From: Candidatus Kaiserbacteria bacterium RIFCSPHIGHO2_01_FULL_58_22
GTDB taxonomy: Bacteria > Patescibacteriota > Minisyncoccia > Phycocordibacterales > UBA2100
Reading direction: 5' to 3'
NCBI GenBank assembly: GCA_001781445.1
Contig: MFLB01000045.1
Coordinates: 1 to 12,829 of the forward strand
DNA length: 12,829 bases
Shown: positions 6,214 to 11,772 of the stretch, one piece after another
Layout: each line of letters starts with the position of its first letter
Numbering within the stretch: the stretch's first letter is position 1
Program-made: the position numbers and the translations under genes
Notes under the pieces: model-generated
Seen by the model: the letters and a program-made list of their open reading frames with translations, nothing else
The model's database searches: none
What the model was told of the DNA's origin: nothing

Positions 6214-6402
6214 TCATGTTGGATGAGAATACCATCAGGCGCCGATAGTGTCGAGAAATTTCGGTCTTATGGTATGGGTTTATATGCTAGTATGGAGCCC
6301 AATGAGTCCCGCCCTTTCCATACGTCGCGTATATCACACCACATCATTTGTAAGTGGTTTTTCAATTTTGCAGACGTCCATTACTGGTGTAGAAAGAGCG
6401 GG
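6214..6402. other. Upstream region of pyrF
   Basis: Apart from the promoter-like TATATGCTAGTAT at 6281-6293, I see no gene here. The pyrF frame is open back to 6223, but the encoded 60 residues have no resemblance to the family and the base composition is more AT-rich than the gene. The remaining ~105 bases would be the pyrF leader. They contain weak inverted repeats (ATACG/CGTAT near 6320-6332; ACCAC/GTGGT near 6338-6358) that I cannot assign. Confidence 0.4.
6281..6293 (+). promoter_or_regulatory. Putative extended -10 promoter for pyrF-pyrE
   Basis: TATATGCTAGTAT holds an extended -10 (TGC-TAGTAT). It matches the sequence before the cupredoxin gene (TATATGCTATAAT, 7911-7923) at 11 of 13 positions, which supports both. 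No good -35 is seen, as is common with extended -10 promoters. Transcription would start near 6300, about 100 bases before pyrF. Confidence 0.45.
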
Positions 6403-7266
6403 ATGAGCAACGGGCGCAATTTCCGGGAGCTTCTGGAGGGGCAGTGGAGCGAGGGCAAGTTTCTCTGCGTGGGACTCGACGCCGACATCACCAAGATTCC
6501 CTCCGCGGCGGAGAAGGAGGACACGCGGGCTATCATCGTCGCGTTCAACCGCCGCCTAGTAGACGCGACGAAAGATCTCGTGTGCTCGTACAAGCCGAAT
6601 CCGGCGTTCTACGAAGCGCACGGCGACGAGGGCTGGGCGGCATTGCGCGAGACCATCATGTACATACACGAGGCCGCGCCGGAAGTCGCCGTCATTCTTG
6701 ACGCGAAGCGCGGCGACATCGGCAACACGAACGAGCAGTACGCGCTCTCGGCGTTCGAACACCTGCAGGCGGACGCCATCACCGTACAGCCCTACCTCGG
6801 CAGGGAGCCCTTGGAGCCGTTCTACTCGCGGAAGGACAAGGGAGTCATCGTCCTCTGCCACACTTCGAATCCCGGAGCTGGCGAGATACAGGGTCTTGAA
6901 GTATCACAATCCGATGAGGTCAGACCTCATCGGATCGCAGAGCCTTTGTACAAGCTGGTCGCGCGGCTCGCGGCGACGAGCTGGAACGGGAATGGCAACT
7001 CCTGCGTCATGGTCGGGGCGACGTACCCGAAGGAACTCGGCGAGGTGCGCGCCATCGTCGGCGACATGCCCATCCTCATCGCGGGCATCGGCGCGCAGGA
7101 GGGAAGCTTGCAAAAGACGATACAGAACGGCTTGGACAGCCGGAAACGCGGCCTCATCGTGAACGCGGCGCGCTCCATCATCTACGCGTCTCGGGAAGCG
7201 GATTTCGCCGAGGTCGCGCGGAAAAAGACGGAGGAGCTTCATCACGCCATCGCGAGCGTGCTATAA
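6403..7266 (+). CDS. pyrF: Orotidine-5'-phosphate decarboxylase (type 2)
   Basis: Decarboxylates OMP to UMP, the last step of de novo UMP synthesis. 287 residues. Visible: LCVGLDADITKIP (21-33), SYKPNPAFYE (62-71), the catalytic DAKRGDIGNT (100-109), ITVQPYLG, VLCHTSNPGA (150-159), and VGATYPKELGEVR with ILIAGIGAQEG (224-234), all characteristic of the longer type-2 family. The ATG at 6403 was chosen because conservation begins there and GAAAGAGCGGG precedes it; the open frame to 6223 is probably leader. Residues about 170-178 (SDEVRPHRI) are encoded by a 27-base palindrome and seem extra relative to the family. pyrE follows after 10 bases, forming a two-gene unit for orotate to UMP. No other pyr gene is visible. 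Confidence 0.94.
   Translation: MSNGRNFRELLEGQWSEGKFLCVGLDADITKIPSAAEKEDTRAIIVAFNRRLVDATKDLVCSYKPNPAFYEAHGDEGWAALRETIMYIHEAAPEVAVILDAKRGDIGNTNEQYALSAFEHLQADAITVQPYLGREPLEPFYSRKDKGVIVLCHTSNPGAGEIQGLEVSQSDEVRPHRIAEPLYKLVARLAATSWNGNGNSCVMVGATYPKELGEVRAIVGDMPILIAGIGAQEGSLQKTIQNGLDSRKRGLIVNAARSIIYASREADFAEVARKKTEELHHAIASVL
6909..6935. repeat. 27-bp perfect inverted repeat inside pyrF
   Basis: Arms of 13 bases (ATCCGATGAGGTC and its exact complement) flank a single A. The length is a multiple of three and the frame is kept. The encoded residues lie between the conserved NPGAGEIQGL and PLYKLVA segments, where other PyrF proteins appear shorter from memory. Confidence 0.9.
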
Positions 7267-7276
7267 CATAGTTGTC

Positions 7277-7906
7277 ATGACCGAATCGGAAGTATTGGAT
7301 CTGTTGCAGAAGGTCGGCGCGTTCCGGAGCGGGCACTTCGTGTTCACGCACGGCAGGCACAGCGATTCGTATGTGAACAAAGACGCGCTCTACCCATACA
7401 CGCGCGACACGTCCCTGCTGTGCAAGGCCATGGCCGAACGGTTCGCGGACAAGGGCATCGAGGTCGTCGCCGGCCCCACGATGGGCGCGGCGATACTCGC
7501 CCAACTCGTGGCGTACCATCTCTCGGAACTCACCGGCAAGGAGGTATACGGCGTGTACGCCGACAAAGACGGGCAGGGAGGGTTCGTTCTCCGGCGCGGG
7601 TACGACGACATCGTGAAGGGCAAGAAAACGCTCGTCGTGGAGGATCTCACGACCACCGGCGGCTCCATCAAGAAGGTCGTCGAGGTCGCGCGCGCGGCGG
7701 GCGGCGATGTGGTCGGCGCCATAGCCATCGTAAACCGGGGCGGCGTGACGAAGGAGCAAGTGGGGGATCCTCCCGTTTTCGCCTCGCTCGTCGAACTGCA
7801 CCTAGAATCGTGGGACGAATCGGAGTGCGAACTGTGCAAGAAGGGTATCCCCGTCAACACCGACATCGGACATGGCCGCGAATTTGCGGCTAAGAAAGGG
7901 CATTAG
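7277..7906 (+). CDS. pyrE: Orotate phosphoribosyltransferase
   Basis: Couples orotate to PRPP, giving OMP for PyrF. 209 residues, typical. Visible: AFRSGHFVFTHGRHSDSYVNK (15-35) for orotate binding, GPTMGAAILA (66-75), and the PRPP-binding signature TLVVEDLTTTGGS (118-130). The C-terminus carries a CELC pair (184-187) followed by KKGIPVNTDIGHG; the Cys pair is not part of the catalytic core and may be structural or bind metal, which is inference. The ATG at 7277 lies 10 bases after the pyrF stop with no Shine-Dalgarno sequence, so translation probably depends on pyrF. The gene ends just before a promoter for the next gene. Confidence 0.94.
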   Translation: MTESEVLDLLQKVGAFRSGHFVFTHGRHSDSYVNKDALYPYTRDTSLLCKAMAERFADKGIEVVAGPTMGAAILAQLVAYHLSELTGKEVYGVYADKDGQGGFVLRRGYDDIVKGKKTLVVEDLTTTGGSIKKVVEVARAAGGDVVGAIAIVNRGGVTKEQVGDPPVFASLVELHLESWDESECELCKKGIPVNTDIGHGREFAAKKGH

Positions 7907-7910
7907 GAGG

Positions 7911-7923
7911 TATATGCTATAAT
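7911..7923 (+). promoter_or_regulatory. Extended -10 promoter for the cupredoxin gene
   Basis: TATATGCTATAAT contains a consensus TATAAT (7918-7923) with TG one base upstream, a full extended -10. Transcription would start near 7930, giving a ~27-base leader before the ATG at 7957. No strong -35 is seen. Confidence 0.65.
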
Positions 7924-7956
7924 CCCAGGCACTTATTAGTATAGGTTGCAACGCTA

Positions 7957-8448
7957 ATGTATATGAAAAATTTTATTTGGGCTCTTGTAGTGGTAGTTAT
8001 ATTAGGTGGAGGATATCTGTTATTGCAGAATAAGGCTGCTCCTGCCACACAAACGGATACAACTACGCCGACCTCAGATACAACGAATACGAACGGTTCT
8101 TTAGGCGCGAATGTTGGAGTTGAGGTCGGGATTAACACGCCGACGGTTGTTACGTATTCCACGGCGGGTTTCAGCCCCTCCGAGGTCACCGTTAAAAAAG
8201 GAGGAACCGTGACATGGACGAATACGAGTGGCGGCGACATGTGGGTAGCCTCGGGTCCTCACCCGGCGCACACGGGCTACAGCGGCACGGCGCTTGCGGC
8301 GCACTGCCCCGACACGACCGGTACGGCGCTGGATCAGTGCGCGAACGGTTCCACATACACGTTCACATTCGACAAGGTCGGCATCTGGCCGTACCACAAC
8401 CACTCCGCTTCGACAAAGTTCGGCAAAGTGATAGTTGTCGAGCAGTAA
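7957..8448 (+). CDS. Membrane-anchored cupredoxin-like protein lacking the type 1 Cys
   Basis: 163 residues: a hydrophobic N-terminal segment (6-23) after a Lys; a Thr/Ser/Pro-rich linker (30-50); then a cupredoxin beta sandwich (FSPSEVTVKKGGTVTWTN, YTFTFDKVGIWPYHNH, FGKVIVVE). No lipobox is seen, so it is probably a signal-anchored protein facing outwards. Plastocyanin-type proteins bind copper through His, Cys, His, Met, with the C-terminal motif YCxPH...M. Here that motif is WPYHNHSASTKFG: a Tyr sits where Cys is expected, the His is kept, and no Met follows. Other candidate ligands are His102, His105, His147, His149; Cys117 and Cys128 may form a disulfide. It could bind copper in a non-blue site or have another role. 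It has its own promoter; the ATG at 7963 is an alternative start. Confidence 0.8.
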   Translation: MYMKNFIWALVVVVILGGGYLLLQNKAAPATQTDTTTPTSDTTNTNGSLGANVGVEVGINTPTVVTYSTAGFSPSEVTVKKGGTVTWTNTSGGDMWVASGPHPAHTGYSGTALAAHCPDTTGTALDQCANGSTYTFTFDKVGIWPYHNHSASTKFGKVIVVEQ

Positions 8449-8482
8449 ACAGGGACGCTCGGAGTTGGTGTACAGTATTGAC

Positions 8483-9445
8483 ATGACAGACACCCCGGAG
8501 CTTCCCGAAGAATTGATCCTCCGGTTGCAACGCCTCCAGCTTCTACGCTACGGAGAGAATCCGCACCAGGCCGCGGCGCTCTATCGGAATCCTCTCGAGC
8601 CGGAGCGGCCGTGCGTCGCGCGAGCGCGCAAGGCGCAAGGCAAAGAGCTCTCGTACAACAATCTCCTCGACGCCGACGCGGCCTTCGAGTGCGTGGCGGA
8701 ATTTTCGGAGCCTGCGGCCGTCATCGTCAAGCACACCAATCCCTGCGGCGCGGCGATAGGGGCGACTCCCCACGAAGCATACACGAAAGCGCTCGCGTGC
8801 GATTCTGTCTCCGCCTTCGGCGGCATCGTCGCGCTCAATCGTCAGATAGGCAGGGAAGTGGCCGAGGAGATAACGCTCCTTTTCGTCGAAGTCGTCGTCG
8901 CTCCCGATGCGGCGCCGGACGCTCTCGAAGTCTTTGCCAAGAAACCGAACGTGCGCGTGCTCCTCACCGGCTCCATGCCCGATCTGAAAGCCACGACGCT
9001 TGCGATGCGTTCGATATCGGGCGGCATTCTCGTGCAGGAGCGCGACAACGCCGTTCTCGAGGAACTGAAGGTGGTCTCGAAGCGGGCTCCCACCGATGAA
9101 GAGATGGCCGACCTGAAATTCGCATTCACCATCGCGAAGCACGTCAAATCCAATGCCATCGTCTACGCGAAGGACGGCGCGACGGTGGGCGTGGGCGCCG
9201 GGCAGATGAGCCGCATTGACTCAACGAAAATAGCGGGCGAGAAGGCAGGGAAGCGAACGGCAGGAAGCGTCATGGCCTCCGACGCGTTCTTCCCCTTTCC
9301 CGACGTCGTCGTTGCCGCGCACGAAGCCGGCATCACGGCCATCATAGAGCCAGGCGGCTCTAAGAACGATCAGGCATCCATCGATGCCGTTGATAAGCAC
9401 GGCATGGCGATGGTCTTCACCGGTGTCCGGCATTTTAGGCATTAA
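8483..9445 (+). CDS. purH: Stand-alone AICAR formyltransferase (PurH C-terminal domain only)
   Basis: Transfers a formyl group from 10-formyl-THF to AICAR, giving FAICAR in purine synthesis. 320 residues cover only the transformylase domain; ordinary PurH has about 510-530 residues with an N-terminal IMP cyclohydrolase domain, which is absent and not encoded nearby. The domain looks complete: LRYGENPHQAA (21-31), GKELSYNNLLDADAA (53-67), VKHTNPCG with catalytic Lys83-His84, DSVSAFGGIVALN, FAFTIAKHVKSNAIVYA, GAGQMSRIDS (238-247), MASDAFFPFPD, IIEPGGS and VFTGVRHFRH at the end. The ATG at 8483 was chosen; TTG (8465) and GTG (8468) in frame are alternatives with a GGAG nearby. TACAGT six bases before the ATG could be a -10 for a leaderless message. 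Free-standing versions have been called PurV in the literature, as I recall. Confidence 0.9.
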   Translation: MTDTPELPEELILRLQRLQLLRYGENPHQAAALYRNPLEPERPCVARARKAQGKELSYNNLLDADAAFECVAEFSEPAAVIVKHTNPCGAAIGATPHEAYTKALACDSVSAFGGIVALNRQIGREVAEEITLLFVEVVVAPDAAPDALEVFAKKPNVRVLLTGSMPDLKATTLAMRSISGGILVQERDNAVLEELKVVSKRAPTDEEMADLKFAFTIAKHVKSNAIVYAKDGATVGVGAGQMSRIDSTKIAGEKAGKRTAGSVMASDAFFPFPDVVVAAHEAGITAIIEPGGSKNDQASIDAVDKHGMAMVFTGVRHFRH

Positions 9446-9447
9446 TA

Positions 9448-9468
9448 TTCGGGTTTACGAAACCCGAA
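9448..9468. terminator. Hairpin just after the AICAR formyltransferase stop
   Basis: Nine-base arms TTCGGGTTT/AAACCCGAA with an ACG loop begin three bases after the TAA. No U run follows, so it is at best a weak intrinsic terminator; it shares bases with the larger palindrome that follows. Confidence 0.45.
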
Positions 9469-9505
9469 ATTCCAGTTTATGCACATATGTACATAAACTG
9501 GAATT
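9468..9505. terminator. 38-bp near-perfect palindrome between convergent genes
   Basis: 14-base arms AATTCCAGTTTATG and its complement close around CACATATGTA, which pairs further apart from one C/A mismatch. It ends three bases before the trxB stop codon. Symmetric and between two converging genes, it is placed to act as a bidirectional terminator or 3'-end stabiliser, although no classical U tract is present. Confidence 0.6.
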
Positions 9506-9508
9506 GGC

Positions 9509-10429
9509 TCATTGACGGCGGAGAGACATGTAGATGTCTTCGAGAGCTTTGACGGCGTCGCCGGCGGCGATGTTGTTCTGGTGGTAGAGGCCGTCGGTCA
9601 CGTCGCCTGCCGCCCACACGCGCGGGTGCGAAGTGCGCTGGGTCTTCGGGTCTGTCTTTATCTGCTTGACGGCGTTCATCTCAAGCGTATCGCCGAGCCA
9701 CTCGGTGTTCGGCAAAAGGCCGATCTCCACGAAGATTCCTTCGACAGGCAAAAGCGCTTCTTGCCCATTTCCCGTGTCTTTATATTTTAATCCCGTGACG
9801 AACTGTTCACCGACAACCTCCGTCGGTTCCACGTTCTTCAAAAGCCGCATGTTGGAGTGTGCGAGCGCCGCCGCAAGGGTAACCTCGTCCGCGCGCGGCT
9901 CTCCACGGCTAAGAAGCGTGACGCTTTTGCAGTAGGCGAGAAGCTGGAGCGCGGTCTCGAAGCCCGCGTTCCCCCCGCCGACGACCGCCACGTCTTTGTC
10001 CGCAAAAAGGGGGCCATCGCACGAGGCGCAGTAGGTGAGACCCTTTTGGTCGAATTCTTTGGCTCCCGGAATATCGAGCGTGCGTCGGCGCGCGCCGCTT
10101 GTTATGAGGACCGCCCTCGCTTCCATCTTTTTCCCATCCTTCAGCTCGACGACGACCTTGTCGTCTTGCGGCAAGAGAGACGTTGCACGCATGGGGAACA
10201 GTATTTCGACGAACGCTCCTTTATAGGTTTCGACGTGCGCTTTGAGATTCTTCGCGAGATCGGCTCCCGAAATGGAAGGCGTGCCTATCCAGTTCTGCAC
10301 GTCGAGGGAGACGTTGCTCTGCCCGCCCCATTCTTCCGTCACGAGAAGCGTTTTGAGGCGCTTGCGGGCGGCGTACACGGCCGCCGCCGCCGCCGCAGGG
10401 CCGCCACCGACGATCACTAAGTCATACAT
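9509..10429 (-). CDS. trxB: Thioredoxin reductase / AhpF-like flavoprotein
   Basis: 306 residues, the size of low-molecular-weight thioredoxin reductase. An FAD-binding GGGPAAAAAA (8-17), WGGQ (34-37), the redox-active CASCDGP (134-140), a second nucleotide loop VGGGNAGFETA (150-160), GIFVEIGLLPNTEWL (231-245) and AAGDVTDG (273-280) give the complete two-domain fold without the extra N-terminal domain of AhpF. Several segments resemble AhpF more than E. coli TrxB (WGGQ...QNWIGTP, CDGPLF, GLLPNT). The NADPH-phosphate motif HRRxxFRA is replaced by LSRGEPRADE (173-182), so the electron donor is uncertain. The ATG at 10429 fits MYDLVIVGGG. It lies downstream of ftsZ, separated by the heptamer-repeat hairpin; no thioredoxin gene is in view. 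Confidence 0.88.
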   Translation of the reverse strand: MYDLVIVGGGPAAAAAAVYAARKRLKTLLVTEEWGGQSNVSLDVQNWIGTPSISGADLAKNLKAHVETYKGAFVEILFPMRATSLLPQDDKVVVELKDGKKMEARAVLITSGARRRTLDIPGAKEFDQKGLTYCASCDGPLFADKDVAVVGGGNAGFETALQLLAYCKSVTLLSRGEPRADEVTLAAALAHSNMRLLKNVEPTEVVGEQFVTGLKYKDTGNGQEALLPVEGIFVEIGLLPNTEWLGDTLEMNAVKQIKTDPKTQRTSHPRVWAAGDVTDGLYHQNNIAAGDAVKALEDIYMSLRRQ

Positions 10430-10432
10430 ACA

Positions 10433-10511
10433 AGTGAACAGTGAACAGCAAACAGTGAACAGAAGGATACCACAGGATTTCCTGTTCTCTGTTCACTATT
10501 CTCTATTCGCT
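10433..10511. repeat. Opposed arrays of a 7-bp repeat between ftsZ and trxB
   Basis: On the plus strand four units run head to tail from 10433 to 10460: AGTGAAC, AGTGAAC, AGCAAAC, AGTGAAC. From 10484 to 10511 four units run on the opposite strand: GTTCTCT, GTTCACT, ATTCTCT, ATTCGCT. Between them is a small palindrome (ACAGGA/TCCTGT, 10472-10485). The arrays can pair with one another in several registers, giving a long hairpin. The right array ends inside the ftsZ stop codon and the left lies just ahead of the trxB ATG. Confidence 0.9.
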
Positions 10512-11685
10512 ACTTCCGTCGTAAAAACGACGGAAGTCCTCCCCATCCCTCGTCTTCATCAGCGGCCTTGACCGGCTCTTTTGCCTTTGGCTTTTCGGTT
10601 TGAGCCGTTTTTTCCGACTTCTTTTCTTCACGCTCGCGCATTGTTGCCGGAGGAACGTCTTGTTCCTTTTTGGGCGTGAAGCGCTGTCCGCTCCCGAAGA
10701 GGGAGGCGCGCACGCCGCCCTCGGGGAAGCCCGTCGCTATCACCGTTACGCGCACTGCGCCCTTCTTCAGCGAGGGATCGGTAACGGCGCCGAAGATGAC
10801 CTTTGCGTCCGCGTCTATGGCTTCGGTGATGACATTGGCGGCATCCTGCACCTCCAGCATGCCGAGATCTTCGCCGCCCGCGATGGAGAAGAGCACGCCC
10901 TTCGCACCGTGTATGGAAACTTCGAGGAGCGGGGAGTTGATCGCGGCGCGGGCGGCGAGCTCGGCGCGCTTCTCGCCGATCCCTGTGCCGATGCCCATGA
11001 GGGCGCTTCCGGCGTTCTGCATCACCGCGCGCACGTCGGCGAAGTCGACGTTGATGATGCCCGTTTGCGTGATGAGGTCGGAGATGCCCTCGACGGCCTG
11101 CTTCAGGATGTCGTCGCACATCGCGAAGGCGTTCTTGATGCCTGTTTCGCGCGTGACGATCGCGAGGAGCTTGTCGTTGGGGATGATGATGAGCGCGTCG
11201 ACGGCTTTGCGGAGTTCGGAGAGGCCCTGCTCCGCGAGGCGCGCGCGCTGGGCGCCCTCGAAGCTGAACGGTTTCGTGACGACGCCGACGGTGAGCGCGC
11301 CGAGCTCGCGCGCGACCTTGGCGACGACGGGTGCCCCGCCCGTGCCAGTGCCGCCGCCCATGCCGCAGGTGATAAAGACCATGTCGGAGCCTTTTATCGC
11401 CTCCTGTATCTCCTCGCGCGTCTCATCGGCGGCCTGCTTTCCAAGATCGGCGTTCATGCCGGTACCCAATCCGCGCGTGAGCGCTTTTCCGATATGGATC
11501 TTGCGCTTCGCTTTGTTCTTGTGCAGGTCCTGGCCGTCGGTGTTGACCGCGATGAAGTCCACTCCCTGCACATGGCTTGCGACCATGTGGTTGACGGCGT
11601 TGCCTCCCGATCCGCCGACGCCTATCACTCGAATCCGTGCGAACGACTCGACATCGGGCTTCACGAGCTTGCTCATGCGCGCCAT
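10510..11685 (-). CDS. ftsZ: Cell division protein FtsZ
   Basis: Tubulin-like GTPase that forms the division ring. 391 residues from ATG 11685, or 388 from ATG 11676. Visible: IRVIGVGGSGGNAVNHM (18-34), the tubulin signature GMGGGTGTGGAP (108-119), TKPFSFEG, the T7 catalytic loop NVDFADVRAVM (212-222), a charged disordered linker (about 337-380, rich in K, E, P) and the C-terminal peptide GLPSFLRRK that binds FtsA or other anchors. The open frame further upstream, up to 11904, is complement of ftsA. There is no Shine-Dalgarno sequence. TGGTACTAT on the coding strand overlaps the first ATG and sits seven bases before the second, so a leaderless message starting at 11676 is possible. It follows ftsA by 86 bases. 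An 11-bp hairpin is formed by the codons of its last residues. Confidence 0.97.
   Translation of the reverse strand: MARMSKLVKPDVESFARIRVIGVGGSGGNAVNHMVASHVQGVDFIAVNTDGQDLHKNKAKRKIHIGKALTRGLGTGMNADLGKQAADETREEIQEAIKGSDMVFITCGMGGGTGTGGAPVVAKVARELGALTVGVVTKPFSFEGAQRARLAEQGLSELRKAVDALIIIPNDKLLAIVTRETGIKNAFAMCDDILKQAVEGISDLITQTGIINVDFADVRAVMQNAGSALMGIGTGIGEKRAELAARAAINSPLLEVSIHGAKGVLFSIAGGEDLGMLEVQDAANVITEAIDADAKVIFGAVTDPSLKKGAVRVTVIATGFPEGGVRASLFGSGQRFTPKKEQDVPPATMREREEKKSEKTAQTEKPKAKEPVKAADEDEGWGGLPSFLRRK
10512..10537 (-). repeat. 11-bp hairpin over the last codons and stop of ftsZ
   Basis: ACTTCCGTCGT and its complement are separated by four bases (UUUU loop on the mRNA). The stem is made from the codons for LPSFLRRK and the first base of the TAG stop. 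It abuts the heptamer array on the downstream side. No U run follows, so it is not a standard terminator. Confidence 0.8.
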
Positions 11686-11746
11686 AGTACCACTTTCGCA
11701 CGAACGGCAAACTTGACACAATGTATTTTTGTATTCTCGTTCATTA

Positions 11747-11772
11747 ACGACATCGTAAGTTGTTATGTCGTT
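11747..11772 (-). repeat. 8-bp hairpin at the ftsA stop, in the ftsA-ftsZ gap
   Basis: AACGACAT (11747-11754) and ATGTCGTT (11765-11772) are exact complements with a 10-base loop. One arm reaches the final base of the ftsA stop codon. The rest of the 86-base gap is AT-rich and shows no clear promoter beyond the TGGTACTAT noted for ftsZ. Confidence 0.55.

Noticed and set aside
6091..6217. Transposon-like insertion with target duplication (TTCAT at both ends).
   Set aside because: The TTCAT copies overlap the arms unevenly with one extra base, so no clean duplication can be claimed; the element is kept only as an inverted repeat.
6223..6402. A 60-residue N-terminal extension of PyrF.
   Set aside because: There is no family similarity, the region holds a promoter-like element, and the family begins at the ATG at 6403.
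10433..10511. CRISPR array.
   Set aside because: Units are seven bases, contiguous and without spacers, and there are no cas genes.
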